Shown here one piece after another: positions 36,251 through 46,500 of a stretch of DNA of 64,000 nt. Both the position numbers and the translations under genes were made by a program. Source of the stretch: Enhygromyxa salina. GTDB lineage: Bacteria; Myxococcota_A; Polyangia; Nannocystales; Nannocystaceae. The notes under the pieces are model-generated. The model worked only from the letters and a program-made list of their open reading frames with translations, did not search any database and was not told where the DNA came from. How positions within the stretch are numbered: the stretch's first letter is position 1; each line of letters opens with the position of its first letter. The DNA lies in assembly GCF_002994615.1 (NCBI RefSeq), contig NZ_PVNK01000165.1:1-64000 (forward strand). Reading direction: 5' to 3'.

Positions 36251-38845
36251 ATGAACGACTTCAGCCAACTCGCCCGACTTCTTCGCGGGTGGCCCGAACT
36301 CGACGTGGAGGCCCACGCGTTCGAGACCGACAACTATCGTCGGTTGTTCACCGCGCTCGAGACCTCGCGCGAGCGCCCCGAAGAGATCGGCAGCGGAGAC
36401 CTCGCAGGCCTCGTCCGTCAGGTGTTGCGCGGCATGGGTCGCAGCGACGCCGAACTCGATGTCCCGCGAACTCGCCCCTGGCCGTCTCGCGCGCAGTGGG
36501 AGGCGAGCGGGGTCGAGGTCGTGCTCTCACCAGCGACCCACTATCGAGTGCGCGCGCGGCCTTGGCGACCGAGGTGGATCGCAGACGGTGATCTCGAGTC
36601 TACTGCGCTCGGTGAGCCTGAAGTCCCGGTGGAGACGAGCGAACTGCCCGTCGATCCGGTCACGGCAGCGACGCTGGGTATCTCTGGCTACCGCTCGCCC
36701 GGGCAAGCGGCGGCGATCCGCACCGTTGCGCTGCTCGAGCCCGGCCAGACCCTCGTGGTTGGCCTGCCGACTGGATCGGGCAAGACCCTCGCCATGCAAA
36801 TGGCGGCCATTCGCGCGGCCAAGCGCGGCATGCTCTCGGTCATCGTTGTGCCAACCACGGCGCTGGCTGAGGACCAGGGCGCGCGTATGCAACGACGTCT
36901 CGAGCGCTCGCTTCCCGACCAAGCCACCTACACTATTGCTTACCACGGCGGGCTCGATCCCGAGGACAAGCAGGCACTTCGCCAGCGGCTCAACACCCGT
37001 CGTCAGTGCATCGTAATAGCCTCGCCGGAAGCCGTTGTCAGCGGACTGCGGCCGATCCTCGATCGCGCCGCTCGACAAGGTGCGCTCGCGTGGGTTGTGG
37101 TCGACGAGGCACACATGATCAGCCAGTGGGGCGACGATTTTCGCCCGGAGTTCCAGTTTCTCGCAGCCTGTGTATCGAGTTGGCGCGAGGTCTCGCCTCC
37201 CGAGCAGTCACCGCGAGCCCTGTTGCTCAGCGCGACCTTGACCGACGAAAGCGTGGCCACGATGCGGACCCTGTTCGCGCATGACGACGCACGGGCCTTT
37301 CACGTGCTCGTCGCGCCCGAGCTTCGCACCGAACCGCACTACTGGATAAGCGAAGCATCTTCAGTCAGCGAGCGCGAGCAGCGTGTGCTGGAGGCGGTCC
37401 GCCACCTGCCGCGTCCACTGCTCATCTACACAGCCAAGCGCGACGATGCCGCTCGGTTGCACGATCAGCTGCGCACGGGCCTCGATCTTCGGCGTGCGGC
37501 GCTGTTTCGTGGGGGCGACGCAGGCACGCTCGAGGGTGCCGTGAAGCTGCGCCAGTGGGCCGAGGGCCGCCTCGACGTTGTCGTAGCGACCTCTGCGTTT
37601 GGTCTCGGCATGGACAACAGCCACGTCCGCGCGGTGATCCACGCGTGTATCCCGGAGACCGTCGATCGTTTTTACCAGGAAGTCGGCCGGGGCGGCCGCG
37701 ACGGTCGTGCTTCGCTGTCACTGTGGCTGCACACGGGTCACGACCTCGCCATCGCCAAGAGGCTCGCCGAGACCCAACTGCTCGGTCTCGACCGCGCTTG
37801 GGATCGCTGGTCGGTGCTGAAGAACAACGGCGAGTTCGTGCTCGGGCAGGACGACTGTTTGCGCGTGCGTCTCGACGACATGCCCCCGGATCTGCGCCAA
37901 GAAAATGAGGTCAATCGCGCATGGAACGTCCGACTGCTGACGCTCATGGCCCGCGCGGGGCTGGTCCGCCTCGCTACGGAACAGCTCGAATTGCCGGAGC
38001 GGGAGCCCGACGAGTCCGACATTGCCTACGACAATCGCTGTCACCAGGCGATGAACCTCGCGTTTGGCCACGCGGTCATCCACACTCCCGTGAGCATCAG
38101 CAAGGCGGTCTTTGACGACCGTGTCGCGGCGACCCGGGCCCAGGCGCGCAACTACGACAGGCGAGACCAGGAGCGCCTGCAGGATCTGCTCCACGTGCGC
38201 CGTCCCTTCAACGAGATTTTTGCCGAGACGTACACCCTGAAGCTCGGTCCACGGACCGTGGAGCCCCTGGCGTTTGGCGGCCAGTGTCCGCGCACACGGA
38301 CGGCCAGGCCGATTCCGCGAAGCCGGCCGCCGATCGCCTTCAGCGAGGGGCTGCTCGCCGAACGCAGCTCGCAGCTCGACCTCGGTATGCGGCCCACGCC
38401 GCGCCACGTCTGGATCACCTACGGCCCACCCCCAACCAACAAGTTCAAGCGCAATAGTTGGCTCGGACCCTTTCGCAGCTTGCTGAGGTATCTGCTTGTC
38501 CGTGGGTTCCTCGAGTTCGCGGTCGCCGACGGCTTTCGTGATCTGGTCGAGGCGTCCGAACTTCCCGCGATGTCTCCAGCCGATTTTTTGGTCCTGCGCG
38601 GACTAGGCGACCGCGATGGTTTCTCCATCGAAGGGGCAACGGAGCTCCCGCTCCCGCGCTTGAGTCTGGTCTCACCAGATACCCGCTCGGGCAAGGACCT
38701 CGTCGCGCTCACCATCCTCGACCGACCATGTCACGTGATAGTGTTCCCTGAGTCTGTGCGCGATCATGAACGTCCCGATCGACTGTTCACCGACACCCGA
38801 CCACACTATCGTCTCGATAGGCTCATCAACCAGTGGTCACTATGA
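36251..38845 (+). CDS. dpdF: DpdF: RecQ-like DEAD/DEAH helicase of the Dpd system
   Basis: An 864-aa helicase, ATG at 36251, 1 nt after dpdE. RecQ-like core: YRSPGQAAAIRTVALLEPGQTLVVGLPTGSGKT arranged with a Q-motif-like lead-in (Walker A at about 174-179), VVPTTALAEDQ (motif Ia), VVVDEAHMISQWGDDFRPE (motif II with the RecQ-type WGxDFRP extension), LLLSATL, and the second lobe VVATSAFGLGMDNSHVRAVIHACIPETVDRFYQEVGRGGRDG (motifs V-VI). The C-terminal 300 residues are not recognised and lack the RecQ zinc cluster. DpdF accompanies DpdE in most dpd clusters. Its stop overlaps the dpdG start. Confidence 0.9.
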   Translation: MNDFSQLARLLRGWPELDVEAHAFETDNYRRLFTALETSRERPEEIGSGDLAGLVRQVLRGMGRSDAELDVPRTRPWPSRAQWEASGVEVVLSPATHYRVRARPWRPRWIADGDLESTALGEPEVPVETSELPVDPVTAATLGISGYRSPGQAAAIRTVALLEPGQTLVVGLPTGSGKTLAMQMAAIRAAKRGMLSVIVVPTTALAEDQGARMQRRLERSLPDQATYTIAYHGGLDPEDKQALRQRLNTRRQCIVIASPEAVVSGLRPILDRAARQGALAWVVVDEAHMISQWGDDFRPEFQFLAACVSSWREVSPPEQSPRALLLSATLTDESVATMRTLFAHDDARAFHVLVAPELRTEPHYWISEASSVSEREQRVLEAVRHLPRPLLIYTAKRDDAARLHDQLRTGLDLRRAALFRGGDAGTLEGAVKLRQWAEGRLDVVVATSAFGLGMDNSHVRAVIHACIPETVDRFYQEVGRGGRDGRASLSLWLHTGHDLAIAKRLAETQLLGLDRAWDRWSVLKNNGEFVLGQDDCLRVRLDDMPPDLRQENEVNRAWNVRLLTLMARAGLVRLATEQLELPEREPDESDIAYDNRCHQAMNLAFGHAVIHTPVSISKAVFDDRVAATRAQARNYDRRDQERLQDLLHVRRPFNEIFAETYTLKLGPRTVEPLAFGGQCPRTRTARPIPRSRPPIAFSEGLLAERSSQLDLGMRPTPRHVWITYGPPPTNKFKRNSWLGPFRSLLRYLLVRGFLEFAVADGFRDLVEASELPAMSPADFLVLRGLGDRDGFSIEGATELPLPRLSLVSPDTRSGKDLVALTILDRPCHVIVFPESVRDHERPDRLFTDTRPHYRLDRLINQWSL

Positions 38846-39753
38846 GCATACTCAACTACGCAAACGACGGCCGTCCCCCGATTCTGCTCGTGGTCTGGCG
38901 GGCGCTGCGGCATCTTGGCCCGACCAGTGAAGACCGCATAAAGAAGCTGTGCGCACCCGAGTCGATCGGTGACGCTAAGCACGTCGGCAATACGATCCTG
39001 CGCTACAAGCAACTCGGCGTATTCGTCACCAGGGGCGAAAAGCTCGCTCTCGCGTCGCCCTTCGACAGGCTCTCTCTTGACGGCGACGCTCAGTATCGGG
39101 CGTTTCGCCGCGAGGTGCGGCGGCGTGTGCTGCTGCCCGAGAACAATGAGGACTTTCTTCGCCGCGAGCCATCGGGGGCCGCGGACTTTACCCTGGCTTG
39201 CGCGTGGATGCTGTCCGTCGACGTGTACAAGCCCGACCTCCACCGGCACTCGGTCGTTCAGAACCTCGAGAAAGACCACCTCAAGAACATCATTCCGGGC
39301 GGTTCCAAGCAGGCCGATAAGTACGTGCTCCAAAACGATGTGCGTTGGAACGCATTCAAGGCATGGATGCCGTTCTTTGGCTTCGCCTGGAACGAGCCGT
39401 TCCAACTCGATCCGAGCGAGGCGATCGAGGACGAGTTGTCCGAGATGTTGACCGCGAACGAGTGGGTCACGATCAATCGCTTCATGGTCAATCTCGGGCA
39501 GACCATTCCGGTGCTCGCCGAGGGTGATTACGTCTCGCGCGCCCGCGCGCGAGCCGAGGCCGACGATCAGTGGCGCCGCTTCGATGCCAACGAGATCCCG
39601 CCCGCGGTTACGCGAGCGCTGCTCGGATTGGAGGCCATTGGCTCTCTCGAACTCGACGACCGGGCTGACGCCGACCGCCAGGTCATGCTCGGCTCGGGTT
39701 TTCGACCGCTGTGCAACGTTACCCACGTGAGGGCCAAGGAGGTCGGGTCATGA
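38842..39753 (+). CDS. dpdG: DpdG: Dpd restriction-module protein of unknown biochemistry
   Basis: A 303-aa soluble protein, ATG at 38842 overlapping the dpdF stop (ATGA). The N-terminal 70 residues look like a winged-helix (RPPILLVVWRALRHLGPTSEDRIKKLC... YKQLGVFVTRGEKLALAS), followed by a mixed domain with AWMLSVDVYKP and WMPFFGFAWNE. No catalytic motif is visible. The assignment rests on order (between dpdF and the P-loop gene dpdH) and size. In Salmonella Montevideo dpdG is one of the genes needed for the restriction-like phenotype. A DNA-binding or adaptor role is plausible from the winged-helix look. Confidence 0.78.
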   Translation: MSILNYANDGRPPILLVVWRALRHLGPTSEDRIKKLCAPESIGDAKHVGNTILRYKQLGVFVTRGEKLALASPFDRLSLDGDAQYRAFRREVRRRVLLPENNEDFLRREPSGAADFTLACAWMLSVDVYKPDLHRHSVVQNLEKDHLKNIIPGGSKQADKYVLQNDVRWNAFKAWMPFFGFAWNEPFQLDPSEAIEDELSEMLTANEWVTINRFMVNLGQTIPVLAEGDYVSRARARAEADDQWRRFDANEIPPAVTRALLGLEAIGSLELDDRADADRQVMLGSGFRPLCNVTHVRAKEVGS

Positions 39754-42700
39754 GCGCCCTCGACCAACTCTGGCCGGGGCTCGAGCAGACGCGCGCGACC
39801 CTGGGCACCGACGCTCAGAGCCTCGCGCCGCACGTGCTGCTCGCCGTCCATCAGCCCATGAAATTTCGCCGCGTCGAGTGGGGCAAAGAGGCCAGCGAGT
39901 CCCCCCTGCGCGACGAGTACGAGATTCTCAACGCACTGCTGGCGCCTGAGAGCGACGGCTGGACGATCGTCCCCATCGAGGGCGAGTCTGGCGTCGGCAA
40001 GTCGCACGTCGTCAAGTGGCTTGAGGCTCAGTTGCATGCCCGTGATGACGCTGCGCAGCGCCACGTCATCCTCGTCCCCAAAAATTCCAGCCTCAAGTCG
40101 ATCATTCGTTTGATCCTCGATCGTCTCGACGGTCCCGAGTTCGATGAGATACGCGCAGCGCTCGAGCGTGCCAGCGAGAGCATCCCCGAGGTCGCGGCCC
40201 GGCAGTTGCGAACCCAAATCGTAGTCGCACTGCGCGAGGAGGCCAAGGACGCAAACCAACGGCGTCGGGCGGGTACCCGCTCGCAGGAGGACGCCGAGAT
40301 CGAGTGGGGCGCGACGGTCGCCGCGCTACTCGACGAGCCCGCGTTTTGGGCGCAGCGCTTCTTGGGCGATCCGGACCGCGACCCCGGTGTCGTGATGCAG
40401 ATCGTTCGTAACCTTTCGTACGAGGGCGCCATCGAAGTGCGTCGCTTCGAAGCCGGAGATTTCCAGGACCTCGGTGAGTTGGTTCCGGTCAAGGATCTGA
40501 GCAAGAGCGTGCGTAAGCTCGTCCCCATGTTGCAAAGCGCGACGCGGCGGGAGCAGGTTGCGGGTCTGTACAATCGTGTGCTCGATCGTGCGACCCAGAG
40601 CCTGCTGGACCTGGGCGGCACGCCGCTGAGTGAGGTGTTCCTGCGCCTGCGCGAGGCGTTGCTCGCCCGCGAACAAGAGTTGGTCATTCTCGTCGAGGAC
40701 TTCGCCGTGCTCTCGGGGATGCAAGAGGCGCTGTTGCGCGCCCTGGTCCAGGAAGGGCGCGTCGACGGTCAGCGACGGTACTGCACGATTCGCAGCGCGC
40801 TCGCCTATACCCGCGGAACTCGGGTGATTGGGAGTCTCGACACGCTCCAGACCCGGGCGAACGTGCGTTGGGTGATTGAGGACAAACTCGCGGACGAACA
40901 CGAGATCATTGAGCGCGCGATCGAACTCGTGGGGGCCTACCTCAATGCAGCCCGCTGGGGCGAAGCCAAGCTGAGCACGCTTCGGATTCCAAGCATACAC
41001 GGCGAGGCGGGCCCTCGAGTCCCGAAGCACCAACCCGAGGACGTGAGCCCTAACGAGCAAGAAACTATCGAAGCGTTCGGGAGTAGTCATGGGGGCTTTC
41101 CCTTGTTTCCTTTCAACCGGGAGGCCATCGGCTCACTCGTTCGCGAAAAGTGCGCGATTGCCGGCAGGCTCGTGTTCAATCCGCGTTTGATCATTAACCG
41201 GATAGTGCTCGAGGTCATCGAGTTACGCAGGCACTACGAGCGCGGTCTGTTTCCTCCACCGAGTCTGTCCACGAATACCGAGAGCCTTGTGATCGCTACG
41301 GATGTTATCGGCGCGATCGATGCGCAGTCGCAGGGGCACTACAAACGCGTGATGACCTTCGTGAGCTACTGGGGCGGTAACCCGGACTCGCTTGGCATCG
41401 CGGCCCGGATTTCGCCGCTGCTATATTGTGCCTTCGATATCCCTGTGATTGACTTTGGCGCGGCCACGCCAAAGAAACAGTCGCGGCAGTCCACGCCAAA
41501 GCAGCGAGGCGCCTCGTCCCTGCCCGACAAACCCGTCGTCGCTACGGATCCCTTCGACCGGAAGTGGAAGGACCTTCTCGACAAATGGCAGCGTGGAATC
41601 CAATTGGTCCAGCGACGGGCCGGTGAAATTCGTAAGGCCATGGCCGCCGCGATGTATGCGAGCTTCCCTCACGACTGGGCGGGCAGTCGACCACCCTGGG
41701 AGACGTCAGCACTCGAGGCAAAAGAAGCGCTCGGTTCGAAACACACATATGTACCGAACGCTCGTGGCGGGGGTGGCCTCAGCTTCGCGGACGCCGCGAT
41801 CGTGCTGTGTGAGGACGACGTCTGGGCCGACGCGCGTCGGGCTGTACCGTACCGCAAAGAGCTTGAGGCCGTGCTCCGGTTTCACGACGTCCCCGAGACC
41901 AAGGGACGGTGGGACTACGTGGGCGGGGAGGTCCAGGCAGCCCACTACGCTCGCTTCGTCACCCGTCGACGTCCGCGCTACCTCGCGGCGGCGGCAGCCG
42001 AGCGAGCCAAGCGAGCCAAGGCGAGTACACGGACCCTCGTGGAAGTCCGTCTGCTCAGCGCCGCGGTGCTCGGTCATGCCGTCAGCGGAGGCAACCACCT
42101 CGACGCCGCCCTCGACGTACTCATGCGCGAACTGCCCCAGCAGCCGGTGCGCTCGGAGCTGTCGGGGGATTGGCGCAGGCTGCTCGAGTTCGCTGGGCGG
42201 CGGGCCCGCGAGGCCTGGGCGCACCTCGTCGACCTCGTCGCCGTGCGCCAGGGCTATGGTAAGCGCCTCGGAACGCGCATCCTCGCCATTGACATCGTCG
42301 AGGTCGACGCCGCCGCGCGCGAGTTCATGAAGACCTGGACGCTGACAGACAAGTCGAACGACCTGCGTCGCCCGCTCGACAAGGGCCTGGCCTCACGGAG
42401 CAGCGAGCTCGCCCGGTGGTGCAACTCGGTCACCGGCTGGCTCGGCGACAGCTTCGACAAGGACGAGTTCATGGCGGAGATCAGCTCACTCCTGACCGAG
42501 GCCAAGGCCAGCAAGCACGAGCAGCTCGTGCCCGACGACGAGATCAAGACGCTGCGCAACCAGCTAAAACGGTTTCGTGACGCGCGCGTTGCCGAAGCCC
42601 TCACCAAAGCTCAGCGCGGTAGCACTGGCGAATGGGGCCCGGTTACGCTCGCCGCTTTGGCCTACGACGACGCCGAAGCCATGCGCATCACCAACGAACT

Positions 42701-42860
42701 CGGTGGCCTCCTCGAGCGCATGCTCGGGCGTGTCGAGGGACGGCTCGAGGCGACGGCGGGTACGGGAGCCAAGGCACGCGAGCAGATGGCCCGCGAAGTC
42801 GAGCGTGAGCTCGAGCTGCTGCAAAACGCGCTCGACTCCTGGGGGGAGGCAACGTCATGA
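39750..42860 (+). CDS. dpdH: DpdH: large P-loop ATPase of the Dpd restriction module
   Basis: A 1036-aa protein, ATG at 39750 overlapping the dpdG stop. Near the N-terminus, after APHVLLAVHQPMKFRRV, is a clear P-loop, IEGESGVGKSHVVKWLEAQL (Walker A about residues 78-86), and a Walker B candidate ELVILVEDFAVLSG near residue 320. The layout is that of a STAND/AAA-like ATPase with a long helical C-terminal part: a charged region around 575-640 and a coiled-coil end (VERELELLQNALDSW). It probably couples ATP hydrolysis to assembly or target discrimination by the restriction complex. The dpdI start overlaps its stop. Confidence 0.83.
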   Translation: MSALDQLWPGLEQTRATLGTDAQSLAPHVLLAVHQPMKFRRVEWGKEASESPLRDEYEILNALLAPESDGWTIVPIEGESGVGKSHVVKWLEAQLHARDDAAQRHVILVPKNSSLKSIIRLILDRLDGPEFDEIRAALERASESIPEVAARQLRTQIVVALREEAKDANQRRRAGTRSQEDAEIEWGATVAALLDEPAFWAQRFLGDPDRDPGVVMQIVRNLSYEGAIEVRRFEAGDFQDLGELVPVKDLSKSVRKLVPMLQSATRREQVAGLYNRVLDRATQSLLDLGGTPLSEVFLRLREALLAREQELVILVEDFAVLSGMQEALLRALVQEGRVDGQRRYCTIRSALAYTRGTRVIGSLDTLQTRANVRWVIEDKLADEHEIIERAIELVGAYLNAARWGEAKLSTLRIPSIHGEAGPRVPKHQPEDVSPNEQETIEAFGSSHGGFPLFPFNREAIGSLVREKCAIAGRLVFNPRLIINRIVLEVIELRRHYERGLFPPPSLSTNTESLVIATDVIGAIDAQSQGHYKRVMTFVSYWGGNPDSLGIAARISPLLYCAFDIPVIDFGAATPKKQSRQSTPKQRGASSLPDKPVVATDPFDRKWKDLLDKWQRGIQLVQRRAGEIRKAMAAAMYASFPHDWAGSRPPWETSALEAKEALGSKHTYVPNARGGGGLSFADAAIVLCEDDVWADARRAVPYRKELEAVLRFHDVPETKGRWDYVGGEVQAAHYARFVTRRRPRYLAAAAAERAKRAKASTRTLVEVRLLSAAVLGHAVSGGNHLDAALDVLMRELPQQPVRSELSGDWRRLLEFAGRRAREAWAHLVDLVAVRQGYGKRLGTRILAIDIVEVDAAAREFMKTWTLTDKSNDLRRPLDKGLASRSSELARWCNSVTGWLGDSFDKDEFMAEISSLLTEAKASKHEQLVPDDEIKTLRNQLKRFRDARVAEALTKAQRGSTGEWGPVTLAALAYDDAEAMRITNELGGLLERMLGRVEGRLEATAGTGAKAREQMAREVERELELLQNALDSWGEATS

Positions 42861-43561
42861 CGGCGCTTGAGCGGGCGAAGCGGCTGCGCGAGCAGCTCGA
42901 GTTGAGCAAGGACGACGCCAAACACCACGACGATGCCAAAGCGCTCGAGCAGATGCGCGCCGTGCTCGAGCAGCTGCGCACACAGCTGCTCGAGCAGCTG
43001 ACCACGGCGAGCCTATTGGTGACCAAGGAGGTGTTCGACGCCGCAGCTATGCCGGCCCTCGACAAGCTGCAAAAGTCGGTGCGCGACAACATCTCGGCGT
43101 TCGACGGTACATCCCAGTCTCTGCGCAAGAGCCGTAGGATCACGACGCTCGAGAAGCGCGCGAAGAAGGTAATCGGCACGCTCGAGGAGGCCCTCACCGA
43201 AGCCTGGGCGAACGAGTTCGCCTCGGCCCCCAGCCCGCAGATGCAATTGCTTGGGCAGATCGAAAAGGTCCCTGGGCAGGCCGAACTCGTGGCCCGAATT
43301 CGCGCAGCCAACACTCAGCTGCAAAGCTTTCGAAGCACCGTTCCGACGCACGAGGAGACATGGACGAGGTACCTTCATGTGCGCGACGATCTTGAGGTGC
43401 TCCTGGCAAATCTTGGCGCCGAAGCCTTTCCGGCGTCAGCCCTGGCGTTTTGTAAGGCCGCGCAGGCTGGCGGCGCGTCCGTCGACATGTTGACCGATGA
43501 AGTCCGCGAGTGGCTCGAGCAGCACGAACTGCTCGACAGCCTGCGGATTCGCTTCGTATAG
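42857..43561 (+). CDS. dpdI: DpdI: small coiled-coil protein of the Dpd restriction module
   Basis: A 234-aa almost wholly helical protein, ATG at 42857 overlapping the dpdH stop. Heptad-like stretches dominate (ALERAKRLREQLELSKDDAK, LEQMRAVLEQLRTQLLEQL, RRITTLEKRAKKVIGTLEEAL), with no catalytic motif or membrane segment. It follows the coiled-coil end of DpdH, so a DpdH-DpdI contact is an attractive guess. In Salmonella Montevideo dpdI is needed for the restriction-like phenotype. The assignment is by size, composition and position between dpdH and dpdJ. Confidence 0.75.
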   Translation: MTALERAKRLREQLELSKDDAKHHDDAKALEQMRAVLEQLRTQLLEQLTTASLLVTKEVFDAAAMPALDKLQKSVRDNISAFDGTSQSLRKSRRITTLEKRAKKVIGTLEEALTEAWANEFASAPSPQMQLLGQIEKVPGQAELVARIRAANTQLQSFRSTVPTHEETWTRYLHVRDDLEVLLANLGAEAFPASALAFCKAAQAGGASVDMLTDEVREWLEQHELLDSLRIRFV

Positions 43562-43571
43562 GCGGGCTTCG

Positions 43572-46500
43572 ATGGACTCAATCGCCCCCATTGCTCTCCT
43601 CATCCTCGACGAACTCCAGCGTCGCGAGGCGCGACTGCTCGCGTGGGGCATGGTCGACGGCGCCTTTACCGAGGACGAACTCATCGAAATAGCGACCGAG
43701 GTGGTCGAGCGCGAGGGCGCGACGGAGGACCCCGAGGACGCGCTGCAGTGGTTGACCGACGCCGTGCTGCTCGTGCTGCTCGAGCCCAACCACACGGGCC
43801 GCTACCGTACGCGCATGGGAGAGGGCGTGCGCTTGTTCGCCAGCTTACGCCAGTGGTTCCCCACGCAACGCTGGACGGCAGCGACGCCGCTCGTCGCCGA
43901 CTTTCGTTTCGTATTGCGCCCACGTCGCTATCCCGCGCGCAATATCCCCGTCACCGACGCGCTCGCCAGGATCGAGCAGCATGTGCGCTGTGACGACCTC
44001 CAGCGCAGCGTCGCCTTGGCCCTACTCGGTGGCGCGGACTCGACCTGGCAGCTGGCCGACTTCCAGGTCGAGGCGACCCAACGTGTCTTGAGCGAGGCGA
44101 CCTCGAATCGCACTTCGGCGACGATCGTGTGCGCGGGCACAGGCAGTGGCAAGACTCTTGCTTTCTATCTCCCGGCGTTCATGCACATAGCCCGACAGAT
44201 GTCGAGCGAGCCCTCGACCCAGTGTCTCGCGCTGTACCCGAGGATCGAGCTGCTGCGTGACCAGCTGTCCACGGCGGTCGCCAACGCGACTCGGGTCGAG
44301 TCGGTCTTGCGCCGCCATCATGGCCGACCGATGTCGATCGGCGTGCTCTACGGTGGCGTGCCTCGCCGGGCCGCGGGAGTTGAGGCCCACTACAACGAAC
44401 GGGCGTGGCCGCTGCTTGACGCTAGGGGCGCGCGCGCGCGTCGCTGCCCCTACCTCGACTGCCCCGACTGCGGCGGCGCTCTCGCTTGGCCCGAAACCGA
44501 TCGCGCCCGCGAGGTCGAGCGGCTCGTATGTACGCGCTGCGAGTTCACGCTCGACGGCGAACGCCTTCGCCTGACCCGCAAGAGCATGTGCGATCGGCCC
44601 CCCGATCTGCTGTTCACGACCACGGAGATGCTCAATCGCAGCCTCGCCAACTGCCAGCACTGGCCGTTATTCGGCCTCGGCAATCGGCGTCCTCCCTCCT
44701 TGGTCTTGCTCGATGAGGTCCACACCTACGGTGGCAGCTCCGGGGCGCAGGTCGGGCTGACGCTGCGACGCTGGCGACATCGCAGCGGTGCCCAGCCCCA
44801 CTTCGTTGGTTTGTCCGCGACCCTCGCTGAGGCTACGCGATTCATGAGCCAGCTCGTCGGCACGTATGCCAGCCGAGTGGCGACGATCGAGCCACGAGTG
44901 TTTGTGACCGAGGGCTGCGAGCAGATCCTCGCGTTGCGCAGCCGGCCCAAGGTGGCGACGCTGTCGACGACGATCCAGGCCTCGATGCTGCTGCGTCGCT
45001 TGCTCGACGCCGAGTCATGCAAGAGTAAGGGGGCCGCCGGTGAGCGCATCTTCGTGTTCACGGACAACCTCGATGTCACCAACCGTCTGTACTTTCAGCT
45101 CGGGGACGCCGAGGGCTGGTACCGCCCCCATCGACCACGGCGCCCGGCGCCCCACCCACCGCTGGCCTCGCTGCGTCGCCGCGGTGACCACGAGTACGCG
45201 GCGCGCCTCGCCGCCGGCCAGGCCTGGTCCGTCTGTGAGGACATCGGGCACGCGCTCGACCCGAAGCACCGGGCGATCGTGAGCCGCACCAGTTCGCAGG
45301 ACACCGGCGTGACCGGTGACGCGGAGATCGTCGTCGCTACGGCCTCGCTCGAGGTTGGCTTCGACGATCCGAAGGTCGGCGGGATCGTCCAACATGGCGC
45401 TCCCCTCGATCCCGCCGCGTACCTGCAACGCAGGGGGCGCGCCGGGCGCGGTCGCGTCATGCGGCCGTGGACGGTTGTTGTGCTCTCGGATTGGGGCAAG
45501 GACAAGCAAGCCTATCGCGCTTACGAACACCTGTTCTCGCCCCATGTGCCGCCGCGACACCTGCCGATCAAAAATCGCCATGTGCTGCGCATGCAAGCGA
45601 CCTTGGCGTGCATGGATTGGCTCGCCGGGCAGATTGAATCCGGGGATCTTTGGCAGGATCTTGGCCGGCCCGCGCGGGACGATCGAGATCGCGCACGCCA
45701 GCGGGCGATCGCTGAGCATGTCGAGCGCCTGCTGCAAGACGCCCGACTGCGCGACAGCTTCGCCCGCTACCTCCGCGACGCGCTTGGCCTCAAGAGCGTC
45801 GACGAGGCCTTGGCATTACTGTGGGAGCCACCACGCTCGCTGGTGTTCTCGGTCTGGCCGACGCTGATCCGACGCATCGAGCGGCAGTGGCGGCGCGTCG
45901 ATGGTGGACACGACAACCTCGCCCGCCATCCACTGCCCGAATTCATCCCGCGCGCGCTGTTCGAGGATCTCAACCTCCCCGAGGTAGCGATTCGCTTGTG
46001 CCAGTCTGAGGCGTCTCGCCGCTCGAGCGACGTCTCCGAAGAGTGGATGCCGATCCGCCAGGCCCTGTCCGAATTTGCTCCCGGCCGGGTGTCGCGACGC
46101 TTCGGTGTCGCGCACGCTCTCGACGCCCACTGGGTTCCTCCACCCGAGATCATTCCCGGCTCACTGGACATCGAGAGCTTCTGCCCGGCCCCCGATGCGC
46201 AGGCGCTTGGCGAGTTCCAGTACGTCGTCGAGGGGGCCATTCGCTCGGTGCCAGTGATTCGGCCCTATCGGATCCATACAGAGCAACCCCCAAGGACGAT
46301 CAACGACCGCTCCAACTCGCGGCCGATCTGGCACACGCAGATTATCGCGGACGCGTCGGGGACGATGCTTGAGATGCCCCGCGGTAGCGCGTGGGGTCGG
46401 GTGATGAGTGTCTGCTTTCACACACACATGCACGGCAACCCAGTCGAGCTTCGCCGGTTCTCGACGGCGACCCAGGCCGATCGACGCCAGCGCGACGGGA